The notes beneath the pieces were generated by a model. It saw nothing but the letters and a program-made list of their open reading frames with translations. It was not told the origin of the DNA and searched no databases. This document shows, piece by piece, positions 34,643 to 44,227 of a stretch of 64,000 nt of DNA; positions within the stretch are counted from its first letter, which is position 1; each line of letters opens with the position of its first letter. The stretch lies in the IMG/VR virus record IMGVR_UViG_3300042453_003699, positions 1 through 64,000 of that record; one strand, 5' to 3'. This DNA comes from a virus. Made by a program: the position numbers and the translations under genes.

Positions 34643-37600
34643 ATGTCAGTAAGTGCTCCTCAAATCCTTTTTCCGACCTCTGAGCCAGCGTTCAGTACGA
34701 ACCTGTCTCATATCTATTTGAGTGGCATATCCGAGATCGGCGTTAGTTCTATTCTTGTAAATGGGGTCACTGCCGGAACAACGGTAGATCCAAGTGGCAA
34801 CTGGTCTTGGAGTGGAACTCTAAGGGCGGGAGAGAACATCTTTGTCGTTCAGTCAGTAAAAGACAATGATTTATCGACCTCGGATCAGGTTTCCATCATT
34901 TATGATGCAGGTCTCGACACAACACAACTTGTGGATCTGCCCACAGGAATACGGATTCGACAAGGCAGAAACAACATCACTCTTGCAGTGCCCCTTCTAA
35001 CGGACTCTAGCTTCGTTGGTTTCAATTTTTACGGTTCTGAAAATGTAGGCGGGGGTTCAACAGGATACACCCTGTTGAATACTGCCCCTATCAGCAATGT
35101 TGTGTTTTTTGAGGATCAGAGAACGCAACTCAGTAAGGTGGTTACTAAATCGGGTTCCCAAGAAACTACAACCGTAGTTGAGAATGTAGAGAGGATCAAC
35201 TTTACTCAGTTCGTACATGATCGCCTAAACCAACCTCTCGGCAACTCGCCCATAACTGAAAAAAACCATTATGTGGTCTCTGCGGTCATCTTCGACCCTT
35301 TCAACAAGGTCTTGATTGAATCGGGTTACAGTGAAGAACTATCCGGCGTTCCAATCGTTATTGATACTCGATTGAAAGAGATCGACCAAAGGACTGAACA
35401 AGATTTCCGACTTTCCTTGATCGACCAGATGTTACAGGCAAACGAGGGGCTAGACCTGAAGCCCGGTCAAGTCTTGCGAGATGTGGTCATCGACCCTGCT
35501 TCAAGCCTTTTTGCCAGAATGTTTACCATTCTGAGATTTATCAACACCTCCCAGTCTTTCCCGACCCTTTTGGCTTTCGATGACGCGGACGGGGACAGTG
35601 TTTCAGACCCCGTTTTGACAAGTGCGGAAAAGAACTCCCTTCGTCTCGCTCTTTTGGTTCCTGAAGACAGCGCAGACCTAGTTCAACAACTTATCGACTC
35701 TGCTTTTGACAAGCTCGCAGGTAATGTCAACAAGACGAGGTTACCTGCTCGCGAGTCTGTCGGAGAGATCACTGTTTATACTAAGAAAAGACCCGACAAA
35801 GATGCTGTCGTTCAAGCGGGGGCAATCGTAGAGACCTTGGCTGACCAGACCAATAACACCCCTTCTGTAAGATTCGAGTGTCTGTCTGGGTTTGTTCTCC
35901 GCGTGGCTGACCTTGAAAACTATTTCAACGCAACAAACAACAGATACGAGTTCAAGATTCCTATAAGAGCTTCCGTGGCGGGAACCATTGGAAATGTGGA
36001 GGCGGGTAAAATCGTTTCTCCTGCTTCGGGCTTTGACCCAGTTTTTGCGGTTGTCAATGATTTCGCAACCGCGTTTGGTGAAGACCTTGAGTCAAACTCA
36101 AGCCTTGCTCAACGAGCTTTGCTTGCGTTCATGTCAGTGGATTCTGGAACCGAGGCGGGTTACTTCTCAAATACCGTTGCAGTGAAGGGCGTTACAAGGG
36201 CTAAGATTGTATCCGCAAACGCGCCCCTGATGCAAAGAGACTTGGACCCAATCCGAGAAATACACTCCTTCGGAAAAGTGGACATTTATGTTCAGGGTAA
36301 ATCAAATCGTCAGGTGTCAGAGACCTTTGGTTTTGCCTACAAGAAGGTTCTCAACGAAAGGTTCTACATTCAGAACAGAAACTTCATGAGGTTTAACACC
36401 ATCAACCCTTTGGTTGATGAAGTACACCCTATTTTCAAGCTCATAGAAGTTAGGAATGTGAGCCGAAACTTGGTCTATGACCTGACGAATGCTGTTATTA
36501 CCAACGACGGGAATGTCATCGACCTTGACGAGACTATTCTGGCAAACCAACTGATCGGGTTGGGTATCAACGACATCATTAGGGTCAGCTATGTTTATCG
36601 TAGGTCTGACAATATCAAGCTAAACTTTCAGCCCGTTGAGCGGATCATCTCCGTCTCCGGCTCCAAGTCTGGAGACTTAACCGAAGATAACTTCCAGCTC
36701 TATCGAAAAGACGACCCCCTTCTTTTGGGGCGCTCCACTTCTGCTACTGACGAAGTTCAGTTCACCTTCGCAAATGGAGTTCCGAATGCAGAAATGGAAG
36801 TAGTGACAAACGAGAACATCGTCCTTATTGGGACTCAGGCTCAGGCGCTTTCAAATGTCGGGGTGGACTTATCGACGCTGTATGTAACGGACACAGACGC
36901 TAACCCTTATGTAGTGAATGTGGACTACGAGATCATACCCGGTGATGCCAAGACCCAAACCTCCATCGCAAGGACCGAAGACTCCTCGATTCCTTCAGGC
37001 TCCGTTGTCTATGTTTCTTACGAGTCCGGCGAGTTGATGACCGTCAACTATGAAATCAACGATATTTTGACAACTGTTCAGGACAAGATCGACGAAATGA
37101 AGCATCTTACCGCAGATGTTGTCGTCAAGTCCGCGCAACCCACTTTAATTGACCTAGATTTCACCGTTTCTCTTGATTCCGGTGCTGACCCAGTAACAGT
37201 TGACCGGAACATCCGAACAGCTCTAACCAACTTCCTGTCCAGTGCGAAGTTAGGTCAGAGCATCTATCAGTCCGACATTATTTCGGTCGTAGAGAGTGTT
37301 ATCGGTGTTAGGTTTGTCGTTGTACCTCTTTCCAAGATGGTTAAGAGTTCTGGAGTTCAGGTAATTCGTGAAGTTCTCGCCAATCCGCAGTTTTTTCTTT
37401 ACCAGACTGGATCTGTCAGTGCTTACAGAAGCATCGAGAAACTCAACTCGAACACGACTGATCGAGGCGGACCTGATTATGAGTTCAAGGGGGTCTTTGA
37501 AAACGATTTCCTTTTAGAGATGCAAGTTAGCGACACCACGGTTTCCGGCGGATCAGGAAGAGCCTATATTTCCGAAAATGGAACTCTGATCGTATCTCCA

Positions 37601-37759
37601 AGAAAAGGCGGAGACCCCAACGGATCAAAATGGTCTGTGACCTATGTGGTTGGCACTGAAACAGGAGCCAAGGACATTATCATTTCTCAGATCGAGTATG
37701 TCCAGATCAAGTCGCTGTCCATCACTTACGCAAACACTGGGCAGGTGTTTAGCTCATGA
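34643..37759 (+). CDS. Baseplate J-like protein
   Basis: 1038 aa. The baseplate J core is visible: GQVLRDVVIDPASSLFARM early, then RASVAGTIGNVEAGKIVSPA, a SNSSLAQRALLAFMSVDSGT region and a VKGVTRAKIVSANAP stretch. It adds an N-terminal Ig-like domain (about residues 1-90) and C-terminal beta modules. J-like proteins form the baseplate wedge that triggers sheath contraction. Overlaps the next gene by four bases. Confidence 0.85.
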   Translation: MSVSAPQILFPTSEPAFSTNLSHIYLSGISEIGVSSILVNGVTAGTTVDPSGNWSWSGTLRAGENIFVVQSVKDNDLSTSDQVSIIYDAGLDTTQLVDLPTGIRIRQGRNNITLAVPLLTDSSFVGFNFYGSENVGGGSTGYTLLNTAPISNVVFFEDQRTQLSKVVTKSGSQETTTVVENVERINFTQFVHDRLNQPLGNSPITEKNHYVVSAVIFDPFNKVLIESGYSEELSGVPIVIDTRLKEIDQRTEQDFRLSLIDQMLQANEGLDLKPGQVLRDVVIDPASSLFARMFTILRFINTSQSFPTLLAFDDADGDSVSDPVLTSAEKNSLRLALLVPEDSADLVQQLIDSAFDKLAGNVNKTRLPARESVGEITVYTKKRPDKDAVVQAGAIVETLADQTNNTPSVRFECLSGFVLRVADLENYFNATNNRYEFKIPIRASVAGTIGNVEAGKIVSPASGFDPVFAVVNDFATAFGEDLESNSSLAQRALLAFMSVDSGTEAGYFSNTVAVKGVTRAKIVSANAPLMQRDLDPIREIHSFGKVDIYVQGKSNRQVSETFGFAYKKVLNERFYIQNRNFMRFNTINPLVDEVHPIFKLIEVRNVSRNLVYDLTNAVITNDGNVIDLDETILANQLIGLGINDIIRVSYVYRRSDNIKLNFQPVERIISVSGSKSGDLTEDNFQLYRKDDPLLLGRSTSATDEVQFTFANGVPNAEMEVVTNENIVLIGTQAQALSNVGVDLSTLYVTDTDANPYVVNVDYEIIPGDAKTQTSIARTEDSSIPSGSVVYVSYESGELMTVNYEINDILTTVQDKIDEMKHLTADVVVKSAQPTLIDLDFTVSLDSGADPVTVDRNIRTALTNFLSSAKLGQSIYQSDIISVVESVIGVRFVVVPLSKMVKSSGVQVIREVLANPQFFLYQTGSVSAYRSIEKLNSNTTDRGGPDYEFKGVFENDFLLEMQVSDTTVSGGSGRAYISENGTLIVSPRKGGDPNGSKWSVTYVVGTETGAKDIIISQIEYVQIKSLSITYANTGQVFSS

Positions 37760-40431
37760 GCTTCGGTATAAACAAAGGTGTAGAAGATACCAAAGCAACG
37801 AGATTGCTTATTATCGAGAAAGCAAATCTCATGCTTAACTCTTTGTTAGCTTCGGTTGGTTCGGTCTATGTTAGGTCCAATTCTTTCCCGTTGTTCGCCA
37901 CTCAGCTAAAGGCAATCGCTTTTGAAGCCGCTCGGGTTATCGTCACGGCAGAGAACATTTACAATGATCTTATCTTCAAAAACACCCGACCTGAATTTAT
38001 CTTCCAGAATATCCAGTCGTTCCTCTTCCTCAACTCAAACTATACGCACTCGGAAGAGGATGATGTTGCTCTGAGATCCTTCTTGCTCGCTCTCATTCAG
38101 TCCTATTTTCAAGGCGCTACGAAACTATCAATCCAGAATGCCTTGCAACTTGCGATCGAGAACAAAGCATCCGTTGAACTTGAAGAAATCTACCTTCAAG
38201 GTCGAGGGAACACGCTGATTGATTCCGTTCCCCTCATGCACCGCTTCTTGGTTTCTATTTTCGTAGCAAGCAACACGATTGATGTCGTAAAACTTCAGAA
38301 CTCGATCACTTTTCTTGCCAGTCTAATCAAACCCGCGCACACTGCAATCACCACGCGATTTGTTTACATCGACCCTATTGATGAGCTAGGGTTCTCAAAT
38401 GCTTGCGTTCTTGTAGTAGATCCATTAACAGGTAAGACGGTAGTTGGACCAGATGGATTTGAGTTGACCCAAAAACTTCGACCAAACGCCATTTGTGATG
38501 TCTTTAACATGGCTATTTTTGACTATGGCTATGGCGACATCAGGAAGAATTGCCTAGCCACAAAAGAGCTAGAGGTTTCTCAAGAAGCGATCTTGGTAGT
38601 GACTCCAACAAAACTTAAAACCCGTTACGGTCCCCTTTCTAACGGAGCTAACGGAATTCTGAGTGATGTATCTCAGGTTAAGGTCTATGTAGACGGTGAC
38701 GAGGTTGAGGTAGAATCGGTCGATGCGCTCAAGGGGATCATCAACCTAGTAGATCCAATTCCATACGGTTCCGTGGTTAGAGCTGACTATACTTTCCTAA
38801 GACGGCACTTTGAGTATTTCACAATCAACAACACGGATACCGTTCTTAATCAGTTTGACCCCTATACGGAGACCATTCATACCTTTAGGTACTCCTCTGT
38901 TTTGTGGGCACCTGAGTTCGACATACCCAACCGAGAGGCAAAAACTTGTGACTACAAGTATTCGGGGTTCGATGCTTTGAACTCATCCTTGTTGAACGAT
39001 CCTAACACTCTCGTTTTCAATAAGTCTTCTGTTCGGGACAAGCTAAACGATTACAACATCTTCAAAAGCTACGGATATGATGACGGCGAGCACATCGTTT
39101 CGTTGAATTACGGAGAGTATCTTTTCCCTACGAGGATGGAAAAAACTCTCATACCCCAAGACGACACGGTAGCTCTGTTCAAGCTGAACGATCCTCTTAG
39201 CCTAATGAACACACTTACACACAACCTATTGGGCGGAAGAACAAGCCATCAGGCTTTTGGAGACACCGCCAAAAAGGTGTACGCAGATTTCACGATCGAA
39301 TCCACTTGCACGAACGGTGTAGAGGATAACCTGAAACCCATTTGCGAAGATGGTCTCGACCTATTTTTCGACTTTGCTTCAAGCTCAGACACCTACAAAG
39401 GCATTGAGAAGTCCGTGGACGAGGTACTTGTTCTGAACAACTCAGGGTATGTGTTGAACCGATTTGAGTTGTTCTTCCCGCCGGAACTAGCTGTGAATAG
39501 CAGTTTTTCAAAGATCGAATTGAATCAGAGGCTATCCGATGACTACGCTCTGATTGATGAGGTGATCTCAGGTTTCCATCAAGAGGTGGAATGGTTCGAG
39601 TTGGACTACAAAAACAAAGACCTGAACCAGATGGTGACAAATTCGGTAGATCACGGAATTGGGACCACGGGTACGCTGTTGCCTCCGAATCCTAGCTTTC
39701 CTTTTGAAGACCTTCTTATTTGGAATGTGGGTATGTATGGCGAAGAGAACTTCCTCCTACCTAAGTTTGTTCTGAATGATTTCAGGTCACATCTGAATGA
39801 TGTGGGTAGCCTGTACTCGTACATCCGACGCAAACCCGGCAACAACGACCAGTACATTTCAGACTTCTTGCGCGAGTTTAGAACCACCCAGACATTCGAG
39901 ACCTACTACAACGAGGAATTCGACATCACTGGGGGTGGCGCGACCGAGCAGGAATTCATCCAAATCAATGATTTTATTAGTGAATTTCCGATAACTGGGT
40001 ACGACCAAATCCTAGAGTTCAACATGGCGATGTACCAGAACGAACTCATCCCGCAGGTCACGGAAGATAACCCTTCTGGTTTCAGCTTCCGTTTCCAAGA
40101 CGGGTTCCCAAGAGGTCATGTGGTGCTGTTCCCGTACTTCATGGCGAACTTTGCTCCTATCTTTGACATCTTGCAAAGTCAGCAAATCACCCTCTCGGGC
40201 GGTGCCTTCGAGGAAGCCTTCGCTCCGATTGAGGATCTCTACATGAACTGTTTTCATCCGAGCTACTCTGAACAGATGCCTAGAATGTTAGAGGAACTCA
40301 CAAGTTTGAATATGGAAGACGGGGCATTCATGGTGAAAGCGCCCGTGGCAAATATCATCCCTTCCGAGGAGATGCTCTCCAAGTTTGACGGTTCAAATAA
40401 GTCAGACTGGGGCATTTCGGGAGGGGTATAA
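37756..40431 (+). CDS. Large baseplate-periphery protein
   Basis: 891 aa, helical N-terminus (LLIIEKANLMLNSLLASVGSV) then mixed beta. It contains one copy of the module seen in the sheath (VKVYVDGDEVEVESVDALKG...VDPIPYGSVVRADYTF). Being next to the J-like gene it may play the gpI-like part that links J to fibres, but sequence similarity is not evident. Ends in TATAA that may form the -10 of the next gene. Confidence 0.6.
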   Translation: MSFGINKGVEDTKATRLLIIEKANLMLNSLLASVGSVYVRSNSFPLFATQLKAIAFEAARVIVTAENIYNDLIFKNTRPEFIFQNIQSFLFLNSNYTHSEEDDVALRSFLLALIQSYFQGATKLSIQNALQLAIENKASVELEEIYLQGRGNTLIDSVPLMHRFLVSIFVASNTIDVVKLQNSITFLASLIKPAHTAITTRFVYIDPIDELGFSNACVLVVDPLTGKTVVGPDGFELTQKLRPNAICDVFNMAIFDYGYGDIRKNCLATKELEVSQEAILVVTPTKLKTRYGPLSNGANGILSDVSQVKVYVDGDEVEVESVDALKGIINLVDPIPYGSVVRADYTFLRRHFEYFTINNTDTVLNQFDPYTETIHTFRYSSVLWAPEFDIPNREAKTCDYKYSGFDALNSSLLNDPNTLVFNKSSVRDKLNDYNIFKSYGYDDGEHIVSLNYGEYLFPTRMEKTLIPQDDTVALFKLNDPLSLMNTLTHNLLGGRTSHQAFGDTAKKVYADFTIESTCTNGVEDNLKPICEDGLDLFFDFASSSDTYKGIEKSVDEVLVLNNSGYVLNRFELFFPPELAVNSSFSKIELNQRLSDDYALIDEVISGFHQEVEWFELDYKNKDLNQMVTNSVDHGIGTTGTLLPPNPSFPFEDLLIWNVGMYGEENFLLPKFVLNDFRSHLNDVGSLYSYIRRKPGNNDQYISDFLREFRTTQTFETYYNEEFDITGGGATEQEFIQINDFISEFPITGYDQILEFNMAMYQNELIPQVTEDNPSGFSFRFQDGFPRGHVVLFPYFMANFAPIFDILQSQQITLSGGAFEEAFAPIEDLYMNCFHPSYSEQMPRMLEELTSLNMEDGAFMVKAPVANIIPSEEMLSKFDGSNKSDWGISGGV

Positions 40432-40465
40432 TGAACTATTATGATTTCGATTTAGGGAGAACAAA

Positions 40466-41047
40466 ATGAAGAAGCCGACGAGCCAAGAATTCTTTAACCA
40501 ACCCGCCGAAACAGCCTCTTCGGGCTTCGGTCTTGTTGAACACGAGCGCCCGCAGTTTGGACTGGAAGGTCATCTTTTTGCGGAGATGAGACACCAAGAC
40601 GGTCGTATTGAACACCGAGACTTGGGTAAAAACATCATCGTGAACTCCGCGTCTATTCTCCTTGCCCGCTTGGTCAAGGACAGCTCGGACCCTGCTTATG
40701 GGGCTTTCGGTCTTGCGGTCGGTCTTGGTGGAGCTTGGGACCCTCTCAACCCTCCCCCTGCCACTGCAAGCCAGACTCAACTTGAGAACGAGCTTACTCG
40801 CAAAACATTCCAGTCGGTGAACTTCATCAACGCAGGTATGGTTGTTTCCTACCCAACGAATGTTATCGACCTTACAACTTTCTTTAACGAGTCCGAAGCA
40901 GTCGGCGCTCTTATGGAAATGGGTCTTGTTGGCGGTGATGCTACCCTTGCTCCAAACACGGGAACGCTCATCAACTACCGGACTTTCGCAGTAATCAACA
41001 AACCTAATACTGCGACACTCACCATCACCTGGCGATTGACATTCTAA
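40466..41047 (+). CDS. Conserved virion protein
   Basis: 193 aa. The stretch KNIIVNSASILLARLVKDSS followed by GAFGLAVGLG recurs in structural proteins of large phages. The second half is beta-rich (TFQSVNFINAGMVVSYPTN) and ends TATLTITWRLTF. CGT/CGC-biased arginine codons and the AGGGAGAA ribosome site suggest an abundant part. A long opposite-strand reading is a shadow. Confidence 0.7.
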   Translation: MKKPTSQEFFNQPAETASSGFGLVEHERPQFGLEGHLFAEMRHQDGRIEHRDLGKNIIVNSASILLARLVKDSSDPAYGAFGLAVGLGGAWDPLNPPPATASQTQLENELTRKTFQSVNFINAGMVVSYPTNVIDLTTFFNESEAVGALMEMGLVGGDATLAPNTGTLINYRTFAVINKPNTATLTITWRLTF

Positions 41048-41069
41048 GGTTTTTACAAGGAGGTCTGTT

Positions 41070-41435
41070 ATGGAACAGATTGTTGCATTTGCAAATGAAG
41101 TCCTTACCGCCGTTAGCGGCTGGAAAGGTATGCCCGTCGAATTCGTTATGGCGGGTGTTGTTACCCTTTTGGTTTCAAGCCTAAAGGTCGATCTCATCCG
41201 TGCTTTTTTCTGGGATAAACTAGGAGTCGCCAAGGTTTTTGTTGCTCCTAGCCTGTCTCTGGTTGGTGCGCTGTTGGTCGTGGAGCCTTTCACTTGGGCA
41301 ACCGCTTGGGTGGCGCTTTCAACAGGTGCCGGAGCTATCGCGATCTATGAGATTTTAAGTGCTGTGAAGCCTTTTGTCTCTCCGCTTCTTTCAAAGGTCC
41401 TTGATCTAGTCATGGGTCTTTTCAAAAAGCAGTAA
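41070..41435 (+). CDS. Small membrane protein, holin candidate
   Basis: 121 aa with about three hydrophobic segments: VEFVMAGVVTLLVSSLKV, VFVAPSLSLVGALLVVE and an alanine-rich WATAWVALSTGAGAIAIYE; ends with a helix and a short basic tail (FKKQ). Length, topology and basic tail fit a holin, but no lysis enzyme is adjacent. Strong AAGGAGGT ribosome site and an immediate terminator. Confidence 0.6.
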   Translation: MEQIVAFANEVLTAVSGWKGMPVEFVMAGVVTLLVSSLKVDLIRAFFWDKLGVAKVFVAPSLSLVGALLVVEPFTWATAWVALSTGAGAIAIYEILSAVKPFVSPLLSKVLDLVMGLFKKQ

Positions 41436-41441
41436 CTTGAA

Positions 41442-41472
41442 GAGGAGGGGCACACGCCCCTCCTCTCCTTTT
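41442..41472 (+). terminator. Strong hairpin terminator
   Basis: Stem GAGGAGGGGC / GCCCCTCCTC with ACAC loop, followed by TCCTTTTT. Closes the tail operon. Confidence 0.9.
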
Positions 41473-41484
41473 TAGAGGATATAC

Positions 41485-42558
41485 ATGAATTTCTTAAAAG
41501 AGCTGTTGTTTCTCCAAAGCTGGTACAATCGTCTTGCCGCGCCCCCTGCGAAGAATTATCCGCCGGGCTGTGTCGCGACGGCTATTCGTACCTGTAAAGA
41601 GCTTGGTCGTGACGATCTAGCTGAACAGGTTGAGAAGGTCTGGGGCGAATGTTTCCAGAAGCACTCGACCGAAATTTTCAAATACCGTGATCGTGGCGAC
41701 GGTTATATGTTCGCTACAGCTACCAACATTGCGGCTCGTTCTTTGAACAAGAATCTATTTGGTGGTCCTACTCCTTCCGCTGAAAAGGGTTCGTTCGCAA
41801 AAAACTTTGGGTGGTGGTTGGACAAGCAACTAGGCGATAAGAAAGCCCCTGCTCTGCCTCCGATGCCAGACCCGTTGGATTCTGCTCCTGCTATTGCATT
41901 GCCGAAAGCCAACGAAGATATTGACGACTGGGCGGCACAAGCTAAGAAAACTCAAGAGAGCTTGCAAGCCCTTCAAGCCGCATTTGCAGACACAGAAGAC
42001 TTTATTCAGGTTCTTGAAAAAGAGATCGGTGAGATTGGGCGTAAGATCGCCGACTACGGACCCGGAGGCTCTAAAGAAGTCACCAAGTCTGGGAAGCCTC
42101 ACAAGTTGTCCTTGCGCGTTCCTAAGTGGCAAATAGAACTTGAAATTTACAAAGCTAAACTCGCTGAAACTAAGAGCGGAGTTTCCTCGGCTAAAACTAA
42201 GATGGAATCCGCTGAAGCGGCATATCGTAAGAGTCCAGCCGTTACCGTAGCTTACGAGAAGGAAGCTCAACAATCTCTTGAAGGTGTTCTTGAAGTCATC
42301 ATGGACATGAAAGACCTCAAAAAGCAGAAAGAGATGCTCGCTAAGTTCAATGAAATGGTTAAGAACATGGAGAAGGAAGACAAGAAAGTCGCAAGTATGG
42401 AGCGTTCTGCGTCGTTCTGGGACACCATCTTCAACGCGTTTGATTCCGTTGTTTCGTTCTTCTCTTCTGCGTGGAAGGGTCTGGTCAAGTGGACCAAATC
42501 TCTGTTCGGCGCAGTGGACAAATTTGATAAAGTTGCAACCGAACTAGGACGCTACTAG
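41485..42558 (+). CDS. Abundant coiled-coil protein with amphipathic C-terminus
   Basis: 357 aa, not recognised. The N-terminus (LKELLFLQSWYNRLAAPPA) is followed by a small helical domain, then a long coiled-coil region (about 150-310), then a C-terminal amphipathic stretch (FWDTIFNAFDSVVSFFSSAW). CGT-biased arginine codons and flanking terminators suggest a separate, high-level transcript. It might be an internal head or tail-tube cargo, or a membrane-acting protein. Confidence 0.65.
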   Translation: MNFLKELLFLQSWYNRLAAPPAKNYPPGCVATAIRTCKELGRDDLAEQVEKVWGECFQKHSTEIFKYRDRGDGYMFATATNIAARSLNKNLFGGPTPSAEKGSFAKNFGWWLDKQLGDKKAPALPPMPDPLDSAPAIALPKANEDIDDWAAQAKKTQESLQALQAAFADTEDFIQVLEKEIGEIGRKIADYGPGGSKEVTKSGKPHKLSLRVPKWQIELEIYKAKLAETKSGVSSAKTKMESAEAAYRKSPAVTVAYEKEAQQSLEGVLEVIMDMKDLKKQKEMLAKFNEMVKNMEKEDKKVASMERSASFWDTIFNAFDSVVSFFSSAWKGLVKWTKSLFGAVDKFDKVATELGRY

Positions 42559-42575
42559 GACCAAGGTCGAGTTGC

Positions 42576-42606
42576 GGGGCGAGCCTTCTACGCCGAGGCT
42601 CGCCCC
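42576..42606 (+). terminator. Hairpin terminator
   Basis: Perfect 11-bp stem GGGGCGAGCCT / AGGCTCGCCCC around a 9-base loop, 18 bases after the stop. No U-tract follows, so it may instead protect the mRNA 3' end. Confidence 0.75.
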
Positions 42607-42631
42607 ACCTTAAAAGAGAGGCTACGGCATA

Positions 42632-42958
42632 ATGAAGGATGTATTGGCGGAAATTCAGGTTTTGGAACGAAAGATCGCGGAAGCCTACAAGAAGAAATAT
42701 GACACGCTCGCAAAGCGTATCAAAGCGATCAAGAAGCCAAATTTCATTTGGAATTTCAAGAAACCGCTTCCCAACGGAAGGACTTTCATCATTTCAAAAG
42801 GGGTCGTAAAAGAAAAAGGGAAGTACCGATTAGAGGGGGAGTGGTGGAATACTCCGTGGTTTGATTCACTAGAAAAACTTGTCAAAACTATTGATTGGGT
42901 CGATTTTGAGAGGCGAAGTAAGTACGAAGAATTCGTGAAGGGGAATAGTCCGTTCTAA
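42632..42958 (+). CDS. Hypothetical basic protein
   Basis: 108 aa. A charged helix (IQVLERKIAEAYKKKYD) precedes a beta segment (RTFIISKGVVKEKGKYRLEGEWW). Not recognised. AGAGAGG lies 11 bases before the ATG. Confidence 0.6.
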   Translation: MKDVLAEIQVLERKIAEAYKKKYDTLAKRIKAIKKPNFIWNFKKPLPNGRTFIISKGVVKEKGKYRLEGEWWNTPWFDSLEKLVKTIDWVDFERRSKYEEFVKGNSPF

Positions 42959-42973
42959 TACTTTTGGATAACC

Positions 42974-43016
42974 TTTCCGCCGAAAACCTAGTTGAGAGAA
43001 TCTCCTATAATGGGGG
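42974..43016 (+). promoter_or_regulatory. Operator-like box and -10 before the 43017 gene
   Basis: TTTCCGCCGAAAA at 42974-42986 overlaps where a -35 would be, and TATAAT at 43006-43011 is five bases before the ATG. CCTATAATGGGGGATGC is nearly the same as the 45460 start region. Confidence 0.55.
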
Positions 43017-43760
43017 ATGCAAAAACTCATTCAGTGGTATCAGCGTCAGGTCAAGATCGACGCAACTCTCTCCAAAGAACAACAGACAAAACAAATATAC
43101 ACACAGCTAAAAGCTCTCCGTGATGCGAAATGTAGGGGCGCAAAAAGCCTAAATGACATACTGCGTTACGAATATGCCTACATTTGTGCGGCACTCAATC
43201 TGCGTAACCAAGTGTGGGAATACAACTTCATGGATTTCAGTCGGAGGTTGGGTGAATTTTGGGAGAGTTTCTGCAAAGCCGCCTTCCGAAACGCCAACCT
43301 CAGAATGTATTCTCCGCCGAAATTTGATTCAGTCCGTCAAGAGCTTAAACTGCCCAAGAAGCTAATGCCTCTGATTGGCGAAGTGAATCTCAGGCAGGAT
43401 GTGTCTTTTTACTTCAACCGTAAGCTCCATGTGATTGATCTCAAAGGCAGTTTGAACTCGAACGAGAAGGGTCATATCGAGAGGTTACTTCGAGTAGGTG
43501 TCGTCTATGAACTGTGGAAACCAAGGTCTAAACGGCTGGTCCTCGTCCGCGAGCCTGATGAGAACAATTCTTATTTAGATAAGCTGACCGCTTGTTGGGA
43601 AGTGTATGCGGGCGACCAAGCCTACGACAAGATCCGAGACATCACGGGAGTTGACTTGAAGGCGTGGGTTGACCGGAATGTGGACTTCAAAAAACACCTC
43701 GACCGCCGAATTTTGTCCGTTGTCCGTGACCAAAATCTTGAAAAATATCTATCATGGTAA
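43017..43760 (+). CDS. Candidate PD-(D/E)XK-fold nuclease
   Basis: 247 aa. A possible active site is QDVSFYFNRKLHVIDLKGS at about residues 125-144: an Asp, then a hydrophobic strand ending D-x-K, the restriction-endonuclease-like arrangement. Helical flanks contain basic residues (EYAYICAALNLRNQVW). No family-level match is claimed. It has the box-regulated leaderless-type start typical of the accessory genes here. Confidence 0.5.
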   Translation: MQKLIQWYQRQVKIDATLSKEQQTKQIYTQLKALRDAKCRGAKSLNDILRYEYAYICAALNLRNQVWEYNFMDFSRRLGEFWESFCKAAFRNANLRMYSPPKFDSVRQELKLPKKLMPLIGEVNLRQDVSFYFNRKLHVIDLKGSLNSNEKGHIERLLRVGVVYELWKPRSKRLVLVREPDENNSYLDKLTACWEVYAGDQAYDKIRDITGVDLKAWVDRNVDFKKHLDRRILSVVRDQNLEKYLSW

Positions 43761-43804
43761 ATAATCAAATGAATCACAACGGTCCAATGACCAAGGAGGT
43801 AACT

Positions 43805-44143
43805 ATGGCTAAGAAAGCCGTTTCTAAAGCAAAGACCAAGAGCGCGAAGAGCGCAAAACCATCAACCAAGAGCGCGAAGCCCAAGACTATGGCGGCAAGG
43901 CGTGCAGTAGCGACGACCGATAAGACGGGTGATGTTTTCCGTTCTATCGTCGGTACTGTTCTTTCCAGCCCACAAAAGGTTTTCACTTCGGCTGATGTCG
44001 TTCGCAAGTCTAAGTCTTCGGCTCGTCACAGCCGTCGCACTCTGGCTTTCCTAGTCAAGAACAACGCCCTGAGCGTCAATCGCACAGAGCGCCCATACCG
44101 TTACCAGATTTCCTCTAGGGATCAGCTCAAGCGGTTTGCCTGA
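43805..44143 (+). CDS. Histone H1-like DNA-binding protein
   Basis: 112 aa. The first 40 residues are Lys/Ala/Ser-rich with SAKSAKPSTKSAKPK-type repeats like a histone H1 tail. The rest looks like a winged helix (VFTSADVVRKSKSSARHSRRTLAFLVKN). The start at 43805 follows a perfect AAGGAGGT; a longer frame from 43754 is not needed. CGT/CGC arginine codons suggest abundance. It may compact phage or host DNA. Confidence 0.7.
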   Translation: MAKKAVSKAKTKSAKSAKPSTKSAKPKTMAARRAVATTDKTGDVFRSIVGTVLSSPQKVFTSADVVRKSKSSARHSRRTLAFLVKNNALSVNRTERPYRYQISSRDQLKRFA

Positions 44144-44147
44144 AAGT

Positions 44148-44186
44148 TTAGGACGGGGGTGCAAATTTATTGTGCCCCCGTCCTAA
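44148..44186 (+). terminator. Long hairpin terminator
   Basis: TTAGGACGGGGG pairs with CCCCCGTCCTAA, and four more weak pairs extend the stem. No U-tract follows; the hairpin is symmetric and could act in both directions. Confidence 0.75.
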
Positions 44187-44227
44187 CCGTCTAATTTTTA
44201 TTAAAATAGACAGCATAGGAGAGACCA

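Noticed and set aside
40439-41293. 284-codon minus-strand frame opposite the 40466 and 41070 genes
   Set aside because: The plus-strand genes have strong ribosome sites, conserved sequence and a terminator. The minus frame lacks these and is Arg/Thr/Ser-rich as expected of a shadow.
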